Part shown: piece by piece, positions 1-8,358 of the stretch | How the letters are laid out: the number at the start of each line of letters is the position of its first letter | Position numbering within the stretch: the stretch's first letter is position 1 | Source of the DNA: Levilactobacillus zymae | Lineage (GTDB): Bacteria; Bacillota; Bacilli; Lactobacillales; Lactobacillaceae | NCBI RefSeq assembly: GCF_032190635.1 | Contig: NZ_JAVLAS010000001.1 | Span: 744,001-808,000 of the forward strand | Direction: 5' to 3' | DNA length: 64,000 nt | The notes under the pieces: generated by a model | Databases searched by the model: none | The model's input: the letters and a program-made list of their open reading frames with translations, nothing else | Told to the model about the DNA's origin: nothing | Translations under genes and position numbers: made by a program

Positions 1-148
1 TCCGACTGGCGGAAACGGCCGGTTCCAGGTAGGAATCCGCGCCAACGACCCCGACTCCGGTCAAGTGAACGTCGGGCATCTGCAACAACAGCAAGAGTGA
101 TACCAAATCGTCGACGCTACCGTCGTGGTTAAAATAGACATTACGCAT
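1..148 (-). CDS. Inosine/uridine-type nucleoside hydrolase (N-terminal fragment, cut by window edge)
   Basis: Only the first 49 codons are in the window. The N-terminus reads MRNVYFNHDGSVDDLVSL, which fits the DxDxGxDD-type calcium and ribose binding loop that opens nucleoside hydrolases (here with Asn in the first position), followed by a second beta-strand rich in V and G. These enzymes cleave ribonucleosides to base and ribose in the cytoplasm. A purine-rich Shine-Dalgarno (GGGAGAGA) lies just upstream of the ATG. The family call rests on one motif, so substrate is not inferable. Confidence 0.72.
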   Translation of the reverse strand, partial: MRNVYFNHDGSVDDLVSLLLLLQMPDVHLTGVGVVGADSYLEPAVSASR

Positions 149-175
149 AAAAAGTCTCTCCCTCTTATTACGAAC

Positions 176-199
176 ATTATAATCAAAACTCGCTTTGAT
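176..199 (-). promoter_or_regulatory. Minus-strand -10 box with adjacent 6-6-6 dyad
   Basis: On the minus strand a TATAAT box (176-181) faces the nucleoside hydrolase start. Directly upstream, where the promoter spacer would be, lies a perfect dyad ATCAAA-N6-TTTGAT (182-199). A repressor site in the spacer would be a natural way to control the gene, but no consensus for a named regulator is matched and the -35 hexamer is poor. Confidence 0.35.
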
Positions 200-319
200 A
201 GTTCTTATAATACGGGGAACCGGACTAAATTGCAAGCCCCGTTACCGAAACTTTAGGGCAACGTTAAGCCAACTTTGTTAGACTGAAAAACAATTTAGTT
301 TCTAGAAAGGCGGTTTACC

Positions 320-541
320 ATGCAACCAATTCAAAATCAACGACCGAAAAAGTGGCTCGCCCTCTTAGTAGCGGGGGTTATTCTCTTCTTCGGGGGCGGC
401 GGGACTGGCTACATGCTGGGCCAACAACAGGCCAAGGCCCAACAGACGCAGCAGATGAAAAAGGCGCCTAAAGGCATGGGCGGCAAGCGGCCTAGTGGCC
501 AACCCAGTGGAACGCCAAGTCAGAGTAGCAGTAGCAATTAA
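320..541 (+). CDS. Small single-pass membrane protein with Gln/Ser-rich tail, function unknown
   Basis: The 73-residue product starts with a short basic segment (QRPKKW), has one hydrophobic helix at about residues 12-34 including a run of five glycines, then a polar low-complexity tail rich in Q, K, P, G and S. It could be an N-in single-pass protein or an uncleaved signal anchor with the tail outside. The ribosome binding site GAAAGGCGG sits about 7 nt before the ATG. It stands alone between the divergent nucleoside hydrolase and a shared bidirectional terminator. I recognise no family. Confidence 0.6.
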   Translation: MQPIQNQRPKKWLALLVAGVILFFGGGGTGYMLGQQQAKAQQTQQMKKAPKGMGGKRPSGQPSGTPSQSSSSN

Positions 542-600
542 CGAACATTCCGCGTAAATCTTCGTCTTGGGGCGCGGGCCATAACTTGAATAATTAACGC

Positions 601-640
601 AAAAGGCCTAGAACGGCACACAACCGTTCTAGGCCTTTTG
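601..640. terminator. Bidirectional terminator between convergent genes
   Basis: A 16-bp perfect stem (601-616 with 624-639) with a 7-nt loop, flanked by A-run on one side and T-run on the other, separates the small membrane protein gene from the convergent sulfotransferase gene. Confidence 0.9.
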
Positions 641-649
641 GATGCTTAA

Positions 650-2368
650 TTAAGGTTTGATGGTGGTTAATTTCAGGTTGGACTCACCCGGGTACAACGA
701 TAGCCGTTCGGCCCGGTAACTCCAATCGCCGTGCGCGAAGTGGGTGCGGTCGACGTCGAAGACCACCCGGTTCGTCTTCCGGTTGACCTCGACGAATTCA
801 CTGCGCTTCCCCCAGTCGGCATAGCCGAAGCCAATCAGCGTGTTGCCCTTGCCGACGGCGTAACTACTACCGACGATGTTGGTGAAGTTGCGCTTGCCTA
901 GGGACTGACCGAATTCCCAGGTCTTGGTGACCGTTCGTTTTAACTGGTTGATCGTCACAATTTCCCCGGCGGACCATTGCTTGGACTGCGCGGTCTTGCC
1001 CCGGGTCACGGGAACGTTGTTGTCGTAGAATTCCAGTTCAACCGAATCGCCCTGGTGTTGGTTCTGGTGGATCAGGGTAACCGCGTGCTGGCCACCGTTG
1101 TAACGGTAGTCCTTGGTGGTCGGTTTCAAGAGGTACTTCTGGTAGCTCTTGGGTAGTTTTTCGGGGGCCGCCAAGATCCATTTGAGCTTAGTAGTCTTAT
1201 AGTTGATGGCGAAGATCATGTCTTGGTTGCGCCCGGACACCACGAGTTCGTCTCTTTTCTGGTCGTAAGTCATCGAGTTCTGGTGGAACCAGTCGATCTT
1301 CCCGTCCGGCCGGTGGGTCCCGGTGTATTGTTGGTAGGCCGAGGCCGGGAGCAGGCGTTTCAAATCGATGACCTTCTGAATCTTCCCGGTCTTCCGGTCG
1401 ATCTCAATCATGGTGTCCTCGACGAACTTCTTACTCCCGTCGTCCACAGTTAATAACAGATTGTGGTTGGGCAGTTCGATGGCGTCGTGGTGAATCACCG
1501 TGTTAGTGGCCAACTTGCTGGTGTCCTGCCGCGTCGGGAAGAGCCCACTGAAATTGTACTGGCGGTAGACTCGACCGTAAAAATCGGTTTCCTGGAGCGC
1601 GTTATATTTGTGCTCGGTTGGGGCGATCTTGGTGAGAATCAAGAGGTGGTGGTTGCTGAGTTCCTTGAAGACGTGCGAAATTTTAAGGGAACTGTACCAG
1701 CGAATCTTCCCCCGAGCGTCGAGGCCGTAGGTGTAGCCCTGACTGCTGACGGCGAAGGTCAACTTGGTGTGGCCCTTGCCTAGGACCATTTGCTGGGGCT
1801 TACTGGTCTTGAGCGTGTTAGTCCCAATGCCGTGGGGCGTCTTGGCCGTTTTGAGCCGGTAGGTGTGGCGCGTTACCGTGCCCGCTTTGGTGGTAAAGGT
1901 CAACGTCACCCGGTTATTGCGGTTGGCGTACAGTCCCAGCACGCCGACACTGTGTTGTGTGCGGTAACCGCTCACGGTTTGATGAATCGTGGTAGCCGGT
2001 GTGTCGCCGTGGACCGTTAATCGGACCTTGGTCGCGTGGGGCGTCTTGACTAAAATCAGCCCGGAGAGTGGCGACGTCTGGTACGGGTTAACGATGGTTT
2101 TAGCCTGCGCCACCCCGGTCGGTAAGGCCTTGAGCTGTTTCTGATACTTCGCCGTCAGGTGATTCGTCGCGGTGGTGTGCTTGGTTGACAACGCCGGCCG
2201 TAAGTTCAACTTGATTTGGCTGGTCGCCAAAATATCTTTCTTGGTATAGTGCTGGTGGACCAGCAAGTAACGCCGAATGTTGTGCCGCTCGTGGTAGGCG
2301 GTGGCCCCGCCGAGGACCAGTAACGCCACGATAGCGAGCCCGGTGATGCGCCAGAATTTCTTAGACAT
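650..2368 (-). CDS. Aryl-sulfate sulfotransferase (ASST family), membrane-anchored
   Basis: The 572-residue product has an N-terminal hydrophobic helix (about 7-24), so it is probably anchored on the outer face of the membrane. It then has an N-terminal beta domain and a propeller-like body typical of arylsulfotransferases. Motifs that recur in the family are visible: HHDAIELPNHNLLL near residue 290, DWFHQNS near 360 and SGRNQD near 375, giving the conserved His, His and Arg positions. Family members move sulfate from one phenolic sulfate ester to another phenol without PAPS. It is transcribed alone. The upstream region (2447-2460) holds an imperfect cre-like sequence. Physiological donor and acceptor are unknown; the fold call is firmer than the substrate. 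Confidence 0.82.
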   Translation of the reverse strand: MSKKFWRITGLAIVALLVLGGATAYHERHNIRRYLLVHQHYTKKDILATSQIKLNLRPALSTKHTTATNHLTAKYQKQLKALPTGVAQAKTIVNPYQTSPLSGLILVKTPHATKVRLTVHGDTPATTIHQTVSGYRTQHSVGVLGLYANRNNRVTLTFTTKAGTVTRHTYRLKTAKTPHGIGTNTLKTSKPQQMVLGKGHTKLTFAVSSQGYTYGLDARGKIRWYSSLKISHVFKELSNHHLLILTKIAPTEHKYNALQETDFYGRVYRQYNFSGLFPTRQDTSKLATNTVIHHDAIELPNHNLLLTVDDGSKKFVEDTMIEIDRKTGKIQKVIDLKRLLPASAYQQYTGTHRPDGKIDWFHQNSMTYDQKRDELVVSGRNQDMIFAINYKTTKLKWILAAPEKLPKSYQKYLLKPTTKDYRYNGGQHAVTLIHQNQHQGDSVELEFYDNNVPVTRGKTAQSKQWSAGEIVTINQLKRTVTKTWEFGQSLGKRNFTNIVGSSYAVGKGNTLIGFGYADWGKRSEFVEVNRKTNRVVFDVDRTHFAHGDWSYRAERLSLYPGESNLKLTTIKP

Positions 2369-2569
2369 GGTGACAACTCCCTAAAATAATTTGCAGTAGC
2401 ATTATTTGATACATTCCCATTTATTCTAGCAATATTCATTTTGAACAACAACCGCTTTCATGAAATGATACCGCTTTTTTCGGTAATTCTAGAAAAATTG
2501 GGATGCCGAGCGTCCCCGAAAAACGGTATACTAAGGGGCATGACGCACCATTTGAAAGGGGAATGAACC
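2369..2569. promoter_or_regulatory. Divergent promoter region, sulfotransferase / DUF975
   Basis: About 200 bp separate the two divergent genes. On the plus strand a TATACT -10 box lies at 2527-2532 without a convincing -35. On the minus strand the segment 2447-2460 reads as a cre-like TGAAAGCGGTTGTT (12 of 14 positions of the degenerate consensus), so carbon catabolite control of the sulfotransferase gene is possible but not shown. Confidence 0.35.
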
Positions 2570-3274
2570 ATGACGGCACAAGATCGTAAAAATTTAAAGC
2601 TCGGGGCTAAACGCCAGATCCTGGACCAGTTTAAATTCTATCTATTATTATCTATTTTATGGCTGGCCCTGTATTGGGTGGGTGCGGCGATTAACGATCG
2701 CCACCTTAGCTGGATTGCGGAAGCCATGACGGGGAACCTCCGTCTGACCGACTATGCCGGTCCGTTTTCGTTTGCCGGGCTCTTGATGTTGGTGGGGGCG
2801 GTGTTGCACGCCGGTACCATGCTGACCATGATCGATGTGGACCGGGGAGCCCGCCAACTTGACCAGCCCGTGCAAAGTAGTTTGCGGGTCTTTGAAAACG
2901 GCCGGTACTTCTTAGGTTGGTTGTTTATTGCGATTTGGTCGACCGTGTTGATTTTCCTGTGGAGTTGTTTGTTCGTGATTCCGGGCATCATCAAGACCCT
3001 GTCGTACTCGCAGGCTTTCTACCTCTATCGCGACGCCTATGACCAGGGCCACCCCATCACCGCGCTGGCGGCGATTACTCGTTCGCGGCAAGTGATGGAC
3101 GGCAACAAGGCGTTCTTGTTCGTCATGAACCTGTCGTTTATCGGTTGGTTCATCCTTGGCGGGCTGTTCTGGGGCTTACCCAGCCTGTTCGTGATGCCGT
3201 ACTACGACCTGAGCTTAGCGAAGTTCTACAATCAAGTCGTGGGGGCGGCCCAACATGCGCCCGAAACGGAATAA
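2570..3274 (+). CDS. DUF975 family polytopic membrane protein
   Basis: The 234-residue product has about five to six hydrophobic segments and the arrangement seen in DUF975 proteins: an N-terminal KxGAKRQI-type amphipathic start, a central FENGRYFLGWL segment, the helix ending in FVIPGIIKTLSYSQAFY, then SRQVMDGNKAFLF and a C-terminal MPYYDLSLAKFY. The IPG-IK-xYSxA signature is the most diagnostic. The role of this family is unknown; it is an integral membrane protein common in lactobacilli. The GAAAGGGGA ribosome binding site is well placed before the ATG. It is monocistronic or followed only by a decayed fragment. Confidence 0.8.
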   Translation: MTAQDRKNLKLGAKRQILDQFKFYLLLSILWLALYWVGAAINDRHLSWIAEAMTGNLRLTDYAGPFSFAGLLMLVGAVLHAGTMLTMIDVDRGARQLDQPVQSSLRVFENGRYFLGWLFIAIWSTVLIFLWSCLFVIPGIIKTLSYSQAFYLYRDAYDQGHPITALAAITRSRQVMDGNKAFLFVMNLSFIGWFILGGLFWGLPSLFVMPYYDLSLAKFYNQVVGAAQHAPETE

Positions 3275-3420
3275 AATCTGGGGTGAAATTCGGCGCCAAG
3301 TTAAGCGGATGACCGCTGCACAATTGGGGACCAGAACCATAGCTACCGGCGCTATCAGAGTAGCCTGGAAGTACTGAAAGTTCTGGATGTTAGTCTTAGG
3401 TTTAAGAGAATGGATTGAGA
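3255..3420 (+). pseudogene. Possible remnant of a small helix-turn-helix gene
   Basis: Overlapping the 3' end of the DUF975 gene, one frame reads IWGEIRRQVKRMTAAQLG, resembling the first helix of a Cro/CI-type regulator, and the next frame continues as RRYQSSLEVLKVLDV. The two halves join only if one frameshift near 3325 is allowed. It is short and the resemblance is by eye, so this is a weak call; it may be chance. Confidence 0.25.
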
Positions 3421-3436
3421 AAGGATTGGTTTTGTC

Positions 3437-4312
3437 GTGCAACAGAGACGTGTATTGAGTGGGCATTTGGTGGCTCTATTGACCGTTTTATTGTGGGGAA
3501 CCACGTATATTTCGACTAAAATTTTATTGGTGGATTTTGCCCCCATTGAAATTCTATTGACCCGCTTTGTGATTGGGTTAATTGCCCTGTTTGTGGCCTA
3601 CCCCAAGGTCCTTAAATTCACCAGTTGGCACGAAGAAGGGGCCTTCGCGTTAGCGGGGCTGCTGGGGATTTGCCTGTATTACCTGTTGGAAAATTTTGCG
3701 TTGACCCTGACGTTAGCTTCCAATATCGGGGTGATCGTGTCGATCTCGCCGTTCTTCATTGCCATGATTGGCGCACTGATGCACCACAATACGCTGAACC
3801 GCCAGTTTTTGTTCGGGTTCGTGGCCGCGATGGCCGGCATCGTCTTGATTTCGTTTAACGGCACCAGCGGCGTGCACTTTAACTTCTGGGGCGACCTGAT
3901 GGCAATTCTAGCGGCGTTGGTCTGGGCCCTGTATTCCTACGTGGTCATCTACTTGAATCAGCTGCAGTACCATCCTATCCAGGTGACCCGACGGACGTTT
4001 ACCTATGGGATTATCTTTATCCTGCCAATTTTTGGGTTGACGCACAGTACACTGAACCTCAGCACCATCCTGCAACCGACTAACCTGGGGAACTTTCTGT
4101 TTCTGGGACTCGGGGCCTCGGCCGTGTGCTTTTTGAGTTGGGCCTACGCAGTCAAAACCCTGGGAGCGGTTAAGACCAGCGTGTACATCTACCTGACACC
4201 GGTAATCACGGTGATCTTCGCCGCACTGGTCTTGCATGAGCCGATTACGCCCTGGATCATCGTGGGGATTTGCTTAACCATTAGCGGACTGGTCATTTCA
4301 CAACGCAGTTAA
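3437..4312 (+). CDS. EamA/DMT superfamily transporter
   Basis: The 291-residue product shows ten hydrophobic helices in two five-helix EamA repeats. The first repeat opens with LLWGTTYISTK and ends LLGICLYYLLENFAL; the second starts near residue 150 (FWGDLMAILAALVWALYSY) and carries the PVITVIFAALVLHEP motif found at the end of the repeat. Family members export metabolites such as amino acids or are uncharacterised permeases in the cytoplasmic membrane. The start is GTG behind GAAAGGA. It is probably monocistronic and followed by a hairpin terminator. Confidence 0.85.
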   Translation: MQQRRVLSGHLVALLTVLLWGTTYISTKILLVDFAPIEILLTRFVIGLIALFVAYPKVLKFTSWHEEGAFALAGLLGICLYYLLENFALTLTLASNIGVIVSISPFFIAMIGALMHHNTLNRQFLFGFVAAMAGIVLISFNGTSGVHFNFWGDLMAILAALVWALYSYVVIYLNQLQYHPIQVTRRTFTYGIIFILPIFGLTHSTLNLSTILQPTNLGNFLFLGLGASAVCFLSWAYAVKTLGAVKTSVYIYLTPVITVIFAALVLHEPITPWIIVGICLTISGLVISQRS

Positions 4313-4321
4313 TTCAAAACT

Positions 4322-4356
4322 TCGGGAACGCGACGACGGTGGCGTTCCTTTTCTTT
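4322..4356 (+). terminator. Rho-independent terminator after the EamA gene
   Basis: Stem GGGAACGC / GCGTTCC with a short loop followed by TTTTCTTTT. Confidence 0.7.
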
Positions 4357-4368
4357 TGGTTAAGGGGG

Positions 4369-4404
4369 CTTGTTTTTCTAAGTGTACTATGTATAATAGT
4401 ACAC
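4369..4404 (+). promoter_or_regulatory. Promoter with YtrA-type palindromic operator
   Basis: A TATAAT -10 box (about 4391-4396) preceded by a TTGTTT-like -35 is embedded in a perfect dyad GTGTACTA-N7-TAGTACAC (4382-4404). The TGTACTA/TAGTACA half-sites are those expected for GntR regulators of the YtrA subfamily, and the first gene downstream encodes exactly such a regulator, so autoregulation is likely. Confidence 0.75.
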
Positions 4405-4438
4405 GCAGGACACACACGACACACAAAGGGGTGAGGGG

Positions 4439-4810
4439 ATGCAAGTCAATGATGGCTCGAGTCTACCGTACTACGAGCAGCTGGTCTTACGCGTCAAGCA
4501 GCAGATTGTCCGCGGTATCTTACAGCCGGGGGACCGGTTGCCGTCCGTGCGGGAGATGGCGCGCCAAGAGCAGCTCAATCCCAACACGGTCAGCAAGGCG
4601 TACAAACAGCTGGAAGCCCAGCAGGTGATCACCACGGTTCACGGTAAGGGCACCTACGTCAAAGAATCGAGTACCGCGAGTGACAACACCCGCCAAATTA
4701 TTGAAACTAAACAACGCCTGATGCCCCTATTGACCGAGATACGCTACTTAGGCGTACCGGCCGACGAGGTTATCGGGTGGATCAAAACGGCATATCAGGA
4801 GGCAGATTAG
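4439..4810 (+). CDS. GntR-family (YtrA subfamily) transcriptional regulator
   Basis: The 123-residue product has a winged helix-turn-helix at residues 5-75 with the GntR signature: PYYEQLVLRVKQQI, then GDRLPSVREMA, NPNTVSKAYKQLE and GKGTYV. The short C-terminal two-helix tail (about 45 residues) is characteristic of YtrA, which lacks a large ligand domain. YtrA regulators sit first in operons for ABC transporters and respond to cell-wall-active compounds in the characterised cases. Here it overlaps or abuts the ATPase gene, and the matching operator lies just upstream, supporting repression of its own operon. Confidence 0.9.
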   Translation: MQVNDGSSLPYYEQLVLRVKQQIVRGILQPGDRLPSVREMARQEQLNPNTVSKAYKQLEAQQVITTVHGKGTYVKESSTASDNTRQIIETKQRLMPLLTEIRYLGVPADEVIGWIKTAYQEAD

Positions 4811-5701
4811 ATGTTACGGGTCAGCAAACTAACGAAACAAATCGACCACCGGCAGATCATCGAAGACGTGAGCTTCGACTGGCAACCCGGCGAGATTGTC
4901 GGCCTCGTGGGGCGGAACGGCGTGGGGAAGACCACGTTATTTCGGACCATGACGCGCCAATACCTGGCCGACGCCGGTCAAGTACTGATTGACCAACACG
5001 ATTTAGGGGCTGAACCGGCGGCCCAACGGCAATTATTTTTCATCGACACGCAATATAACTTTTTAGGCAATTACCGGTTACGCGACTTACCCGACTTTTA
5101 CGCGCTGGTGTACACCCAGTTCGACCGGGACCGCTACGCGCAGTTACTGACGCGCTTCAAACTGAACGGCCAAGACCAGTACCGGCGTCTGTCCAAGGGG
5201 ATGCGCGCGTTGGTCAACCTGATCTTAGCGTTGACGTCTAACGCGACCTACATCATCCTGGACGAGCCGTTCGACGGTCTGGACGTCATCGTGCGCGAAA
5301 ACATCGCCAGCATGGTAATCGACGAGGTGGCCGATCAGACCAAGGGCTTTTTGATCTCGTCTCACGATTTGAACGAACTCGACGGCTTAAGCGACCGGGT
5401 CCTGTTACTCAAGGACAGTCGGTTAGCCCATGACTACAATCTGGAGGACGTGCGGGCTAAGGCCAAGAAGATGCAGCTGGTCTTTAAGGATAAAGAAATC
5501 CCGCAGGTGTTGAAGACCCACAGCAAGCTAATTCGCGTGTCCGGGCGGGTCTTAGTGGTGGTCTTTCCGGACTACACGCCCGAACTCGACGACCAGTTAC
5601 GGGCCCTAAATCCGGTCTTGTTGGAAGAATTACCGTTGACCTTGGAAGACCTGTTCCGCGCCAATTTGTCGCAGGACACCGGTTACCAACTGTTGAAGTA
5701 G
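4811..5701 (+). CDS. ABC transporter ATP-binding protein (YtrB-like)
   Basis: The 296-residue ATPase has Walker A GRNGVGKTT (about residues 34-42), a degenerate signature loop RLSKGMRALVNL (near 125), Walker B with the catalytic Glu in YIILDEPFDGLD (near 150) and switch His in SSHDLNEL (near 185). A C-terminal extension of about 90 residues follows the nucleotide-binding fold. It starts immediately after the regulator stop codon and is followed 12 bp later by the permease gene, so the three form one operon. The LSKGM variant of LSGGQ is usual in the YtrB group. Exported substrate is unknown. Confidence 0.9.
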   Translation: MLRVSKLTKQIDHRQIIEDVSFDWQPGEIVGLVGRNGVGKTTLFRTMTRQYLADAGQVLIDQHDLGAEPAAQRQLFFIDTQYNFLGNYRLRDLPDFYALVYTQFDRDRYAQLLTRFKLNGQDQYRRLSKGMRALVNLILALTSNATYIILDEPFDGLDVIVRENIASMVIDEVADQTKGFLISSHDLNELDGLSDRVLLLKDSRLAHDYNLEDVRAKAKKMQLVFKDKEIPQVLKTHSKLIRVSGRVLVVVFPDYTPELDDQLRALNPVLLEELPLTLEDLFRANLSQDTGYQLLK

Positions 5702-5713
5702 GGGGAACAGACA

Positions 5714-6637
5714 TTGACTAAAAATTTAAGTCGCTTATTATGGCGCCGTTACCGGCAATGGTTCTGGGCGTTATTGGGGATTTCCGTGTTAGCGGGGATT
5801 GCGATTGCCTTAATGGACACGGAGTCCTGGTCGCATCACAGTTCGGTCCTCTTCTCGGATCAAATCGACCAGTGGCTGGTTTATCAAAATAGTAAATACG
5901 GCAGCGTTTCGTTATTTTCATATTGGTTTGTCTTTATTGCCTGGTTAAGTGGGCTATTGTTGATGATGCAGGACCTGAAGGGAAACTTTAATCAGTTCTT
6001 GTTCGCCAGTGGCTATCCGCGGCAACGAATCTACTGGACCAAGTTGGGGATGGCCCTAACTGGGCTGGTGGCCATCGATGTGGTGACGGCGCTGGTGCAG
6101 TACTTGATTTATTGGCTCAAGTTACCTCACGGGATGAGTTTTAACCTGGCACTTCCGGGATTCCTGACCACCTGGTTAAGTGGGTTGGTCTTAGCGTTAG
6201 TCATGTTTGCCATTTGCTGGTTTGCGGCGTTGATCGTGGGCCAAAGCGGGGCGTTAGTTATCACCGTTTGTGGTTTTACCCTTTCATTAGTGGGACTGAA
6301 CACGTTCTTCCAAGGCGAGACCATCTTGATGGCCACTCGCGACGTGGAATGGTTAGCCATGGGGCTATGGTTGCTAGCGGCCGTGGTCTTACTGGTCTGG
6401 GGGAGTTTTCTCTTCAGTCGGTTGTCCTTAGAACATGACGGGGAATACCTGATGTTTCCTCGACTGCGAATCCCGTTATACCTGGTGTTCGTGGCCTATA
6501 TCACCTTTATCTTCTCGATCAACTCGGGAGAATGGCAACCCACGGTCATTTCGTTTACGGTTGCCGCCATCTTCGGGTACCTGTGGCTCTGGCGCCCACA
6601 ACTCATCGAAAAGTGGCACCAACGGCGGGGAGATTAG
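5714..6637 (+). CDS. ABC transporter permease, partner of the YtrB-like ATPase
   Basis: The 307-residue product has about six to seven hydrophobic helices starting near residue 17 (FWALLGISVLAGIAIAL), with a large polar loop at 38-65 and a positively charged C-terminus. No conserved catalytic motif is expected in this class. The start codon is TTG with GGGGGAA upstream. Position directly after the ATPase gene is the main evidence for function. The operon probably exports or senses a membrane-active molecule, as YtrA-regulated systems do; this is inference. Confidence 0.82.
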   Translation: MTKNLSRLLWRRYRQWFWALLGISVLAGIAIALMDTESWSHHSSVLFSDQIDQWLVYQNSKYGSVSLFSYWFVFIAWLSGLLLMMQDLKGNFNQFLFASGYPRQRIYWTKLGMALTGLVAIDVVTALVQYLIYWLKLPHGMSFNLALPGFLTTWLSGLVLALVMFAICWFAALIVGQSGALVITVCGFTLSLVGLNTFFQGETILMATRDVEWLAMGLWLLAAVVLLVWGSFLFSRLSLEHDGEYLMFPRLRIPLYLVFVAYITFIFSINSGEWQPTVISFTVAAIFGYLWLWRPQLIEKWHQRRGD

Positions 6638-6860
6638 TTTTACCATTTCTTTAATATAGTTCGGGGAAAATGGTGCTACTATCATAGCTAGGGATTAGGC
6701 GGGGGAATTCTCCGACCTGATCCGCCTAGCGGGCAGTCAGCACGCTGGGCTTAACCACAAAATTGGCCATGGAGTAGGGCTGAAATCAAACAATCGAAGG
6801 TGGCTACTGGGGAGTGGCGCCTTTAAATCGCCGGTGGCGTTGGGGAACGCGCCGGATATT
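6638..6860. other. Intergenic stretch without recognisable gene
   Basis: Between the permease and the terminator at 6861 I see no supported coding sequence. There is a partly self-complementary segment at about 6686-6730 (GCTAGG / CCTAGC with inner AGGCGG / CCGCCT) of unknown meaning. Confidence 0.4.
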
Positions 6861-6901
6861 AAAAAACGACAATCACCTGTGACGGGTGGTTGTCGTTTTT
6901 T
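6861..6901. terminator. Bidirectional terminator
   Basis: Stem AAAAAACGACAATCACC paired with GGTGGTTGTCGTTTTTT, 7-nt loop; serves the broken ydbT gene on the minus strand and possibly the ABC operon on the plus strand. Confidence 0.9.
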
Positions 6902-6908
6902 GACGGGC

Positions 6909-8358
6909 TTAATGCGTGTACCAAGCGTACAACGCTTGTACTTGTTCAGCGGGTAAATACCGCAGTTCGATGGCCTGTTTACTGTTGCCGTGACGCACGT
7001 TGACGGTCAGGTGGGCCAGGTGTTTGGGTCGCATCCAGACGGAGAAATTGACTTCCAGCGACTGAATCTGACGGCGGCGCACCACGAACGTCTCACGGGT
7101 CCACAGGTGGCCGGTTTGCAACACAATTAGGTCGGCACTCAACCGCCGGCCACCGGTGTTGCGGGCGGCAAATTGGCCCTGAAAGTAGGCCAGTGGGACC
7201 AAGAGCAGGCTCAACCAGCCCCAGGGGGTGCCAGAGCCAGCATAGTAGAATCACGGGTAGCACCACTACTAAGAGGGCATTGCGGCTGAGGAGCCAGCGC
7301 GCCTGACGCAGTACCGTTAAGTCCGTGAGGTCGGGGGCGGTGGCCGGCACCCAAGGGATGAACGGATGCAGGGTGGCGTAGAGCTGGGCTTGGGTGATGG
7401 CGGGTAAGAGCACCAAATCGTGGTCGTCATCGTCGGTTGCGGCCTTCGAGGCCAAGAGGACCTGGACCGTCTGCAGGTGCAGCCACTGCCGCAAGATGTT
7501 CTGCTTGAACCGGACGGCCTGAATTCGTGCGATTGGCGCCGTGACCGTGTTGCGTTGGAAGAACCCTTTGACGGTTTCTAACTGGTCGCCGGTCCTGGTC
7601 AGGGTGAAGTGGTAGTAGCGCAGCAGAACCCAGAGGTAGGCGCCCAACCAACCGATGATGAGGGCGACCATTATCCCGCCTAAGAGCAGCGGCAGGGCGT
7701 AATGGGCGACCTGGGCGATGGCCTGGTTTTCCCAGAACTTGGGCAGCTTGCCGTAGATCCCCAGGAGCACCACGACGAGGGGGATGACTCCGGTCGAGGT
7801 CAGGGCAAACTGGGTCAACGCTCGCCGCGTGATGCGGTAGCTGGGGTCGACTGGTGATGCGGGCGTCGCGGAATTGACCGGTGCGGCCGCGCCGGTCACG
7901 TGAGGCGTTGCGGTTGGCTCGGCCGTTTGGCGGCGGTAGGCGTTAATGGCGTCGACCACGCTGGTGGGGACGGCCGGTAACCGGACCTCGGGTTGGCTAT
8001 CCTCATGACTGGCGGTTTCCAGCTGGAGCGTTTCCAGGTGAAATGGCCGTAAGTAAAACCACTGTTGGCGTTGAACGGTCTGTAAGCGCGGATACGGAAT
8101 GTGGAGGTGATGGCGTACGAAGATTCCGGAGTGAATGATGACTGCGTCCGGGGTGACGGCGTAGGTCAACGTGGCCCACTTGGTGACGGGCCAGACCAGA
8201 AACCAGACCACCAGGGCCGCAATGGCCACGCCGCGCCACAGCGGGGGCAGGTTCCCCCACTGCCAGACCAGCAGAACAAACAAGAACCAGTACTCTTGCA
8301 GCTGCTTGGCCAGGTGGGTGATTAACCCTAAAACGTGGGAGTGGCGGGGGTTAGTCAT
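6909..8358 (-). pseudogene. YdbT-like bacterial PH-domain membrane protein, frameshifted near the C-terminus
   Basis: The frame from ATG 8358 encodes two hydrophobic hairpins each followed by a bPH2-type domain (SGIFVRHHLHIPYPRLQTVQ and FFQRNTVTAPIARIQAVRF motifs), then a third hydrophobic segment LLVVVLPVILLCWLW. After that the frame is lost at a run of five G at 7224-7228 (plus strand), and the third PH domain (VVRRRQIQSLEV... through YAWYTH) continues in the next frame to 6909. Removing one base of the run restores a product of about 480 residues, the usual YdbT length. The start overlaps the ydbS stop by 8 bp (ATGACTAA). YdbS/YdbT pairs are membrane proteins of uncertain role. Either a real recent mutation or a homopolymer sequencing error. 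Confidence 0.8.
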
